DNA of 64,000 bases. Source: Nemertoderma westbladi (lineage: Eukaryota > Xenacoelomorpha > Nemertodermatida > Nemertodermatidae). Both the position numbers and the translations under genes were made by a program. Shown here piece by piece: positions 53,366-64,000 of this stretch (positions within the stretch are counted from its first letter, which is position 1; the number at the start of each line of letters is the position of its first letter). Location of the stretch: contig JAUCBJ010005935.1 of the NCBI GenBank assembly GCA_032718475.1, positions 1 through 64,000 on the forward strand. Reading direction: 5' to 3'. Under the pieces are notes generated by a model, which was given only the letters and a program-made list of their open reading frames with translations, had not been told where the DNA came from and did no database searches.

Positions 53366-56300
53366 ACCACCTGGCTTTGCATATTGAACGTGCGTTTGGA
53401 AATAAGTTCGTGCTACCCTTCCGTGGGTGGTAGATGTCGCGGTTATGTATTGGTGGGTGGGGGGGGGGGGGGGGGTGTGCAGATTAAAAGGGGTGAACAC
53501 GTACTGTCCCCCTTTCTTTGATTAATTGGTGGTGTGGGTTAATATCTCATAACCTGATTTTGTGACACAGTCGCACAATTTTAATTTGTATCTCATAACT
53601 GGGCCTCGTGCTGCGCGAAGGCCCCACGAACGTGTAAAGATGGAGTTTATTGTGAAATAAGATGCCTGCCAAGTTTCAGCATAAATAGATTGTAAATAAC
53701 AAAATTTGTTTCAGAGATTTTACCCTCTAGCGGTCTTCGCGGTAGACTGGGAAACTGTAGACAACTCTGCGACCCAGTAAAGATACAGCCTATATGCTGT
53801 AGTAGATGCTAGCAAGTTTCAGTACCCATGGATTGTAAATATCAAAGTTGGAGAAGATGTTCACTTTCAGACATTTCACCCCCTAGCAGCAGACTGAAGG
53901 ACTGGGGAAATGCAGACTGGTCAGTATCCTTCCAAAGAGTGAAAGACTACAGGACTGAACTGCTAGGCCTACCTTGCGCCCCACCTGTATAATATACCAC
54001 AAAAAGAAAATAAAAAGCTAGTCTGAATTGTACTGTTTGTTCTTACCAACAAACAATATAGGTCAAGAACCAATCACAGCATAGTTCCAGTCGGCTCTCC
54101 TGCTCGGTCCTATGTGTTGAGATTACTACACCTGACAGCACTAAGCAGTGATAACCAACCCAGCCTCCTGCCTGTAACCTCAAGAGATGATTGGCCTGTC
54201 AGTACCTACCTGCCTTGCTAATTCTTTACTCTCAGCTAAGGATTATTCGAATCACTTGTGATTTTGGCACACAACATGTTGCGGCGACCAAGAATTAAGC
54301 TTTCACGCAAACAAACATGTAAAATAAAACCTGGAGGTTGATTCCTTCCGATGGTTCGCTTCTGAAGGTTCGCCAACGATTGTTCGCTTCTGAATGTTCA
54401 TTTCCTATGGTTTCTCGCTTCAGATGGTTCAACTGCTTCATACTTCCTACACGTCCTACTCCTGCCCTCCCGACACGAATGACCAGCTGCCGAATTGAAT
54501 AATCATAAATACCCCCCCCCCCCCCCCCCCCCGTAAATTTTCCGATTATATAAAAAAAGGCCTTATTGCAAGTAGTATGGATTATATGTAATGTTGTTAG
54601 GGGTAATTGATCTTTTAAATGAGTTGAGATGATATTTTACATATTATGGCCGCATATTGTATGCACTTTTTGAAAAAATTTGAGTGTTACAAAAAGCGCA
54701 ACTTTTTTTCAAGAAAATAGTTTACCAAGCTATAAAATACACAATTTTGAAAGTAATAGATCATAGATCATTTTTTTAAAATCACGTTGAAGTGACGACT
54801 TGCTATCGCCAACTTAAGTAACTGTAATAACATTATCTGGAAGACTGTACACTACCAATAGAGTAGTAGCTGTCTGTATTGGAGACTTATCACTATACCA
54901 TCCTAAATTTTACTCTTTTCCATACCATTAGGCTCAGTGTTATACTCATTCTCTAAAATAATGAATTAAATATATATTTTTGACTATATGCACGTCGCAT
55001 TTTTTCGCAACAGCATAATGTCCCATGATCTACTGGTGGGAAAGGGGAAAATGACTGTTGTTCTAGAATCCTTATTAAATGAAATCCACGTTTTATTATT
55101 AAATTGTTCAACCATTTAAGTCATATATTTCCTGAGTTAGATTTTTCAGAACTGTAGTCCTATTTCAAAGTAAGTTATCAGGTACTGTATCATATTTGAG
55201 AATTTGTACTTACATTTGTGATACCTATTTAACATTTATTTAAATTAAATGTAACCGTCTCCAATTACTGTCTTTCTGTATGAATTCCAAATATTTGTAT
55301 TTGATAAAGTGAATTACAATACGGTTGATTGGTGACATAATACAAATAAACCGAGCCACTCCTGACACACCCATAAAAGAAGGTGCATCCACTGATATTG
55401 CACCAGTCGCACCGAGGAGGTTCAGTTAATCTTCGACATTAGCGTGGTTTATTAGTGCCATCAGAATAGTGGTGTTGCAAAGATTCCGAAACAAAATCAC
55501 CATCGAATTCGTTGAGAAATAGCTGAGGTATGAACGTTCAAATCGATTGTAGTTATACATTATAAACAAATGTTACTCTTTAAATTAAATTTTTAAACGC
55601 AGGTTCTTTGTTCAAGTTTCATTCCAAGAGTTTCCTTGCAGTACTGCGATTGTAGAAAATCAGTACCAAAACCGCAAGTCAATCAATTTGTTATACTGTT
55701 TCATCAGCACTATAATAACACATTAATAGAAGTTGGGGAGCACCACAACGCCTACGCATCTCCATTCTGCTGGGGGGGGGGGGGGGGGGGGGGGGGCTCT
55801 AAGGCAGACAAAAGTAGCCATTTTTAAACAAAAATGTTCTAGAAAACGTGTATTCATTAAATACAATAAATGGATTAAAAAATATGCAACTTTTTAAAAG
55901 TCAATATCTCGAGATATTTCTATACAAAATTCATATTTACCTCAGATTTTGAAAGGTTGCAACGTCAACATCACGAACAATCTACTTCAGGGTTGATGAT
56001 ATATTGCTATGCAATTGGTGAAATGTCGGCAGTGACACATTTTTGTTAAATTTATGGCCAACGATTTAAAAAAAACTATGGCTATTCGGTAGGCAAAAGT
56101 ATCCCGGGCTTGGGGTGGGGGGAGGGGGTCGTAAACATAAATAAAAACAGGGATATGGAGTATAAGTTTAAGTCTAAACGTGATCCTAGAGTACTGCACC
56201 GGCACATCGGAAGACATATGTTAGTGGACCCAGTCCGCTATGCGCTCCCATTATAAAGTGGTTCAGGGGCCAATTTACCAATATTGGCTGGAAGAAACAC

Positions 56301-56820
56301 CGGGGAGGTGAGTGAGCTAGTTAGCTATTAGCTCACTCACAGCACATGTAAAACCCAATAAACCCCGAGGAAAGAGTAGGGCGTGATGTTAAGTAACGAA
56401 TGTGTAGGGCGGATCAACTCTAAGACCACCATTATTTGGTGCGATTACCAATTCACAGTTGACAATCACCTGGCGTTGACTATACCAGGATGAACCCTGG
56501 ATAGCACGTCTAATGGCGATTTATCAGTTCAGAGGCTGCAACGTTTTGCACCTCTAGGTGACTAGCCTCTAGCTCTAGAGGTAAGTTACATAGGTTACCG
56601 GTCATTGTTCAGTTGCACATATCGACACATCCTGTAGTCATATTTAACTAACAGGAATACAAAAACTGACAAAAAAACTGACTATATTCAACCATATCCA
56701 AAAGCTAATATCCACAAGCAGCCTATCAGTCCACGGTCGGGAGTCGAGCCAACCAACTCCTGACACAAAAACAATTAGTACTGTACTTAATACTATATTA
56801 TTTATAAATATCAAACTTAC
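53366..56820. other. Large intron part with homopolymers, no gene
   Basis: It contains G or C runs near 53460, 54514 (about 21 C) and 55773 (about 24 G), a fragment of the GGCCCCACG repeat at 53603, and repeated TTTCACCCTCTAGC.../AGACTGGGAAA-type sentences near 53715 and 53878 that also appear near 51970. No exon-like ORF. Intron between 51607 and 56821. Confidence 0.55.
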
Positions 56821-59800
56821 ATATTCAGAGCAGATACTTTGCAGCATTTTATAGGCAGCTTTGTAGTACATGGAGTTGGCGTAGGTGTAGTTATAAAAGC
56901 TGGGCATGATGTCGCTTTATATGTAGTTGGACAAGATACAGGAGTAGTTGTAGTTGTTGATTCAATGCAGTCTATTATGACATTGACTGATCCATAACTA
57001 TTGCAGTCATTGTTTGAGAATTTAAGTTGTAAATAAAAGTCTTTGGTATCCAAACAGTCAAGCTCTTTCTTCAAAATTATCATGTAATCTTTTATTTCAA
57101 AATGATTGTTCTTTGGATCAGGGTTTATGAGATAAACAGATGGGAGTTTCCCTTGAAAGACAGTTGAAATGTCCAATAATGATGTTGACAGAGATGAACT
57201 TTCTGGAATATTTAATTCAACATGGAGTGAAGGTATATCACAGCAAGGGCGGGGAAGTTTTGTTGTATATGGAGTTGGTGTAGGTGTCGTGAATGTAGCT
57301 GGGCATGATGTCGCTTTATACGTTGTTGGACAAGATACAGGTGTAGTTGTAGTTGTTGATTCAATGCAGTCTATTATGACATTGACTGATCCATAACTAT
57401 TGCAGTCATTGTTTGAGAATTTAAGTTGTAAATAAAACTCTTTGGTATCCAAACAGTCAAGCTCTTTCTTCAAAATTATCATGTAATCTTTTATTTCAAA
57501 ATGATTGTTCTTTGGATCAGGGTTTATGAGATAAACAGATGGGAGTTTCCCTTGAAAGACAGTTGAAATGTCCAATAATGATGTTGACGGAGATGAACTT
57601 TCTGGAATGTTTAATTCAGCATGGAGTGAAGGTATATCACAGCAAGGGCGGGGAAGTTTTGTTGTATATGGAGTTGGTGTAGGTGTTGTGAATGTAGCTG
57701 GACATGATGTCGCTTTATAAGTTGTTGGACAAGATACTGGAGTAGTTGTAGTTGTGGATTCAATGCAGTCTATTATTACATTGACTGATCCATAACTATT
57801 GCAATTATTATCTGAGAATTTAAGTTGTAAATAAAACTCTTTGGTATCGAAACAGTCAAGCCCTTTCTTCAAAATTATCATGTAATCTTTTATTTCAAAA
57901 TGATTGTTCTTTGGATCAGGGTTTATGAGATAAACAGATGGGAGTTTCCCTTGAAAGACAGTTGAAATGTCCAATAATGATGTTGACGGAGATGAACTTT
58001 CTGGAATATTTAATTCAGCATGGAGTGAAGGTATATCACAGCATGGGCGGGGAAGTTTTGTTGTATATGGGGTTGGTGTAGGTGTCGTGAATGTAGCTGG
58101 ACATGATGTTGCTTTATATGTTGTTGGACAAGATACAGGTATAGTTGTAGTTGTTGATTCAAAGCAGTCTATTATTACATTGACTGATCCATAACTATTG
58201 CAATTATTATCTGAGAATTTAAGTTGTAAATAAAACTCTTTGGTATCGAAACAGTCAAGCCCTTTCTTCAAAATTATCATGTAATCTTTTATTTCAAAAT
58301 GATTGTTCTTTGGATCAGGGTTTATGAGATAAACAGATGGGAGTTTCCCTTGAAAGACAGTTGAAATGTCCAATAATGATGTTGACGGAGATGAACTTTC
58401 TGGAATGGTTAATTCAGCATGGAGTGAAAGTATATCACAGCATGGACGGGGAAGTTTTGTTGCACAAGGTGTTGGAGTAGGTGTTGTTAAAATAGCTGGG
58501 CATGATGTTGCTTTATAGGTAGTTGGACAAGATACAGGTGTAGTAGTAGTTGTTGATTCAATGCAGTCTATTATGACATTGACTGATCCATAACTATTGC
58601 AATTATTATTTGAGAATTTAAGTTGTAAATAAAACTCTTTGGTATCAAAACAGTCAAGCTCTTTCTTCAAAATTATCATGTAATCTTTTATTTCAAAATA
58701 ATTGTTCTTTGGATCAGGGTTTATGAGATAAACAGATGGCAATTTTCCTTGAAAGACAGTTGATATGTCCAATAATGATGTTGATGGGGATGAATTTTCT
58801 GGAATAGTTAATTCAGCATGGAGTGAAGGTATATCACAGCATGGATGGGGAAGTTTTGTTGTAAATGGGGTTGGTGTAGGTGTCGTGAATGTAGCTGGGC
58901 ATGATGTTGCTTTATATGTTGTTGGACAAGATACAGGTGTTGTTGTAGTTGTTGATTCAATGCAGTCTATTATGATGTTTATTGAACCATAACTATTGCA
59001 GACCTTGTTTGAGAATTTAAGTTGTAAATAAAACTCTTTGGTATCAAAACAGTCAAGCTCTTTCTTCAAAATTATTATGTAGTCTTTTATTGCAAAATAT
59101 TTGTTTTTTGGATCAGGGTTTATGAGATAAACAGATGGCAATTTTCCTTGAAAGACAGTTGATATGTCCAATAATGATGTTGATGGGGATGAATTTTCTG
59201 GAATATTTAATTCAGCATGGAGTGAAGGTATATCACAGCATGGGCGGGGAAGTTTTGTTGTATATGGAGTTGGTGTAGGTGTCGTGAATGTAGCTGGACA
59301 TGATGTCGCTTTATACGTTGTTGGACAAGATACAGGTGTAGTTGTAGTTGTTGATTCGATACAGTCTATTATGACATTGACTGATCCATAACTATTGCAG
59401 TCATAGTTTGAGAATTTAAGTTGTAAATAAAACTCTTTAGTATCAAAACAGTCAAGCTCTTTCTTCAAAATTATTATGTAGTCTTTTATTGCGAAATAAT
59501 TGTTCTTTGGATCAGGGTTTATGAGATAAACAGATGGCAGTTTTCCTTGAAAGACAGTTGATATGTCCAGTAATGTTGTTGATGGGGATGAATTTTCTGG
59601 AATATTTAATTCAGCATGGAGTGAAGGTATATCACAGCATGGATGGGGAAGTTTTGTTGTATATGGAGTTGGTGTAGGTGTCGTGAATGTAGCTGGGCAT
59701 GATGTCGCTTTATATGTTGTTGGACAAGATACAGGAGTAGTTGTAGTTGTGGATTCAATGCAGTCTATTATGACATTGACTGATCCATAACTATTGCAGT

Positions 59801-62800
59801 TATTATTTGAGAATTTAAGTTGTAAATAAAACTCTTTGGTATCGAAACAGTCAAGCTCTTTCTTTAAAATTATCATGTAATCTTTTATTTCAAAATGATT
59901 GTTCTTTGGATCAGGGTTTATGAGATAAACAGATGGCAATTTTCCTTGAAAGACAGTTGATATGTCCAATAATGATGTTGATGGGGATGAATTTTCTGGA
60001 ATATTTAATTCAGCATGGAGTGAAGGTATATCACAGCAAGGGCGGGGAAGTTTTGTTGTATATGGAGTTGGTGTAGGTGTCGTGAATGTAGCTGGACATG
60101 ATGTCGCTTTATACGTTGTTGGACAAGATACAGGTGTAGTTGTAGTTGTTGATTCCATACAGTCTATTATGATATTGACTGATCCATAACTATTGCAGTC
60201 ATTGTTTGAGAATTTAAGTTGTAAATAAAACTCTTTAGTATCAAAACAGTCAAGCTCTTTCTTCAAAATTATTATGTAGTCTTTTATTGCGAAATAATTG
60301 TTCTTTGGATCAGGGTTTATGAGATAAACAGATGGCAGTTTTCCTTGAAAGACAGTTGATATGTCCAATAATGATGTTGATGGGGATGAATTTTCTGGAA
60401 TATTTAATTCAGCATGGAGTGAAGGTATATCACAGCATGGACGGGGAAGTTTTGTTGTATATGGAGTTGGTGTAGGTGTCGTGAATGTAGCTGGGCATGA
60501 TGTCGCTTTATATGTTGTTGGACAAGATACAGGTGTAGTTGTAGTTGTTGATTCAATACAGTCTATTATGACATTGACTGATCCATAACTATTGCAATTA
60601 TTATTTGAGAATTTAAGTTGTAAATAAAACTCTTTGGTATCAAAACAGTCAAGCTCTTTCTTCAAAATTATCATGTAATCTTTTATTTCAAAATAATTGT
60701 TCTTTGGATCAGGGTTTATAAGATAAACAGATGGCAGTTTTCTTTGAAAGACAGTTGATATGTCCAATAATGATGTTGATGGGGATGAATTTTCTGGAAT
60801 ATTTAATTCAGCATGGAGTGAAGGTATATCACAGCATGGATGGGGAAGTTTTGTTGCACATGGAGTTGGTGTAGGTGTCGTGAATGTCGCTGGGCATGAT
60901 GTCGCTTTATATGTTGTTGGACAAGATACAGGAGTAGTTGTAGTTGTTGATTCAATACAGTATATTATTACATTGACTGATCCATAACTATTGCAGTCAT
61001 TGTTTGAGAATTTAAGTTGTAAATAAAACTCTTTGGTATCAAAACAGTCAAGCTCTTTCTTCAGAATTATTATGTAGTCTTTTATTGCAAAATAATTGTT
61101 CTTTGGATCAGGGTTTATGAGATAAATAGATGGCAGTTTTCCTTGAAAGACAGTTGAAATGTCCAATAATGATGTTGATGGGGATGAATTTTCTGGAATA
61201 TTTAATTCAGCATGGAGTGAAGGTATATCACAGCATGGGCGGGGAAGTTTTGTTGTATAGGGGGTTGGTGTTGGTGTCGTGAATGTAGCTGGGCATGATG
61301 TCGCTTTATATGTTGTTGGACAAGATACAGGTGTTGTTGTAGTTGTTGAATCAATGCAGTCTATTATGATGTTTATTGAACCATAACTATTGCAGACCTT
61401 GTTTGAGAATTTAAGTTGTAGATAAAACTCTTTGGTATCAAAACAGTCAAGCTCTTTCTTCAAAATTATTATGTAGTCTTTTATTGCAAAATAATTGTTC
61501 TTTGGATCAGGGTTTATGAGATAAACAGATGGCAGTTTTCCTTGAAAGACAGTTGATATGTCCAATAATGATGTTGATGGGGATGAATTTTCTGGAATAT
61601 TTAATTCAGCATGGAGTGAAGGTATATCACAGCATGGGCGGGGAAGTTTTGTTGTATAGGGGGTTGGTGTAGGTGTCGTGAATGTAGCTGGACATGATGT
61701 CGCTTTATACGTTGTTGGACAAGATACAGGTGTAGTTGTAGTTGTTGATTCAATACAGTCTATTATGACATTGACTGATCCATAACTATTGCAGTCATTG
61801 TTTGAGAATTTAAATTGTAAATAAAACTCTTTGGTATCGAAACAGTCAAGCTCTTTCTTCAAAATGATCATGTAATCCTTTATTTCAAAATAATTGTTCT
61901 TTGGATCAGGGTTTATGAGATAAACAGATGGCAGTTTTCCTTGAAAGACAGTTGAAATGTCCAATAATGATGTTGTTGGGGTTGAATTTTCTGGAATATC
62001 TAATTCAACATGGAGTGAAGGTATATCACAGCAAGGGCGGGGAAGTTTTGTTGTATATGGAGTTGGTGTAGGTGTCGTGAATGTAGCTGGACATGATGTC
62101 GCTTTATATGTTGTTGGACAAGATACAGGTGTCGTTGTAGTTGTTGATTCAATGCAGTCTATTATTACATTGACTGATCCATAACTATTGCAGTTATTGT
62201 TTGAGAATTTAAGTTGTAAATAAAACTCTTTAGTATCAAAACAGTCAAGCTCTTTCTTCAAAATTATTATGTAGTCTTTTATTGCGAAATAATTGTTCTT
62301 TGGATCAGGGTTTATGAGATAAACAGATGGCAGTTTTCCTTGAAAGACAGTTGATATGTCCAATAATGATGTTGATGGGGATGAATTTTCTGGAATATTT
62401 AATTCAGCATGGAGTGAAGGTATATCACAGCATGGGCGGGGAAGTTTTGTTGTATAGGGAGTTGGTGTTGGTGTCGTGAATGTAGCTGGGCATGATGTCG
62501 CTTTATATGTTGTTGGACAAGATACAGGTGTTGTTGTAGTTGTTGATTCAATGCAGTCTATTATGATGTTTATTGAACCATAACTATTGCAGACGTTGTT
62601 TGAGAATTTAAGTTGTAAATAAAACTCTTTGGTATCAAAACAGTCAAGCTCTTTCTTCAAAATTATTATGTAGTCTTTTATTGCAAAATAATTGTTCTTT
62701 GGATCAGGGTTTATGAGATAAACAGATGGCAGTTTTCCTTGAAAGACAGTTGATATGTCCAATAATGATGTTGATGGGGATGAATTTTCTGGAATATTTA

Positions 62801-64000
62801 ATTCAGCATGGAGTGAAGGTATATCACAGCATGGGCGGGGAAGTTTTGTTGTATAGGGGGTTGGTGTAGGTGTCGTGAATGTAGCTGGACATGATGTCGC
62901 TTTATACGTTGTTGGACAAGATACAGGTGTAGTTGTAGTTGTTGATTCAATACAGTCTATTATGACATTGACTGATCCATAACTATTGCAGTCATTGTTT
63001 GAGAATTTAAGTTGTAAATAAAACTCTTTGGTATCAAAACAGTCAAGCTCTTTCTTCAAAATGATCATGTAACCCTTTATTTCAAAATAATTGTTCTTTG
63101 GATCAGGGTTTATGAGATAAACATATGGCAGTTTCCCTTGAAAGACAGTTGAAATGTCCAATAATGATGTTGATGGGGATGAATTTTCTGGAATATTTAA
63201 TTCAACATGGAGTGAAGGTATATCACAGCATGGGCGGGGAAGTTTTGTTGTATATGGAGTTGGTGTAGGTGTCGTAAATGTAGCTGGACATGATGTCGCT
63301 TTATATGTTGTTGGACAAGATACAGGTGTAGTTGTAGTTGTTGATTCAATGCAGTCTATTATGACATTGACTGATCCATAACTATTGCAATTATTATTTG
63401 AGAATTTAAGTTGTAAATAAAACTCTTTGGTATCGAAACAGTCAAGCTCTTTCTTCAAAATTATCATGTAATCCTTTATTTCAAAATAATTGTTCTTTGG
63501 ATCAGGGTTTATGAGATAAACAGATGGCAGTTTTCCTTGAAAGACAGTTGATATGTCCAATAATGATGTTGATGGGGATGAATTTTCTGGAATATTTAAT
63601 TCAGCATGGAGTGAAGGTATATCACAGCAAGGGCGGGGAAGTTTTGTTGTATATGGAGTTGGTGTAGGTGTCGTGAATGTAGCTGGACATGATGTCGCTT
63701 TATATGTTGTTGGACAAGATACAGGTGTAGTTGTAGTTGTTGATTCAATGCAGTCTATTATGACATTGACTGATCCATAACTATTGCAGTTATTATTTGA
63801 GAATTTAAGTTGTAAATAAAACTCGTTGGTATCAAAACAGTCAAGCTCTTTCTTCAAAATTATTATGTAGTCTTTTATTGCAAAATAATTGTTCTTTGGA
63901 TCAGGGTTTATGAGATAAACAGATGGCAGTTTTCCTTGAAAGACAGTTGAAATGTCCAATAATGATGTTGTTGGGGTTGAATTTTCTGGAATATTTAATT
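56821..64000 (-). CDS. Mega-exon (5' incomplete): at least 17 tandem 133-residue cadherin-like Cys modules
   Basis: An open frame from the window edge to a GTAAGT donor at 56815-56820. Modules repeat with an exact 399-bp period (18 register points from 57169 to 63952, the last cut by the window edge). Same plan as the second mega-exon: PCCDIPSLHAELNIPENSSP, TVFQGKLPSVYLINPDPKNN, ILKKELDCFDTKEFYLQLKF, DCIESTTTTTPVSCPTTYK and the linker TPTPTPYTTKLP. Variants NNC, NDC and KVC before NSYGS, and VNVII versus INIII, alternate in blocks. The last module ends KCCKVSALN, joining exon 51492-51607 in phase. The 5' end, signal peptide and start codon lie outside the window. Probably a long extracellular stalk; function unknown. 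Confidence 0.9.

Noticed and set aside
46286-63780. About 25 similar 75-79-codon plus-strand ORFs
   Set aside because: They are the complementary-strand shadow of the repeated modules, ending at the same place in every unit.

Overview
The window is animal genomic DNA. It has GT-AG introns, a many-exon cadherin-family membrane protein gene on the minus strand, a BEL/Pao LTR retrotransposon, several kinds of non-LTR retrotransposon fragments, and many minisatellites and fold-back repeats. Cadherins with BEL/Pao elements, and the abundant palindromic word TAGGCCTA, fit a marine invertebrate. An echinoderm-like deuterostome is my guess, but it is weak and nothing here fixes the species.

Layout. 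From 64000 down to 31205 (minus strand) I can chain 20 exons whose splice sites and codon phases all agree. They encode one very large protein. Two mega-exons (56821 to beyond 64000, and 45831-51074) carry about 30 near-identical cysteine-containing modules of 133-137 residues joined by Thr/Pro-rich mucin-like linkers. Smaller exons follow with more ordinary cadherin repeats, then a membrane-proximal region and a terminal exon with a transmembrane helix (31205-31445). Five more minus-strand exons (30959 down to 28606, then 6521-6746) encode a further cadherin repeat, a membrane-proximal region and another transmembrane tail. They are either the 3' half of a neighbouring paralogue or an alternative 3' end of the same gene. 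Their last intron is 21.9 kb long.

That intron holds two mobile elements. One is a 3.5 kb element with inverted ends and repeated GGGCC/GGCCC words (7464-10970). The other is a 17.1 kb BEL/Pao retrotransposon on the plus strand (11139-28217; 5-6 bp target duplication AATTA/AAATTA). Its LTRs differ at only about four positions, apart from a 376 bp LINE tail inserted in the 5' LTR. Its genes nevertheless carry a 4 bp deletion, a UAG, an in-frame UGA in reverse transcriptase and a 280 bp internal duplication. It also has a third ORF after pol, with three CCHC zinc knuckles.

The most unusual signal is a 20-nt near-palindromic motif, GGAAGACTYGYGAGCCTWYC, that occurs ten times in this retrotransposon. 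It appears in gag, pol (in a different reading frame) and the untranslated 3' region, with wobble-preserving substitutions. It looks like a repeated RNA stem-loop of the element. The leader carries three copies of a second hairpin, and each LTR contains a tRNA-like Pol III cassette.

The first 6.4 kb and the larger introns hold minisatellites, a degenerate LINE endonuclease, LINE reverse-transcriptase remnants (39818-40770; 38941-39225), a 1.1 kb fold-back element (35707-36805), long G/C homopolymers and a 63-bp minisatellite array.
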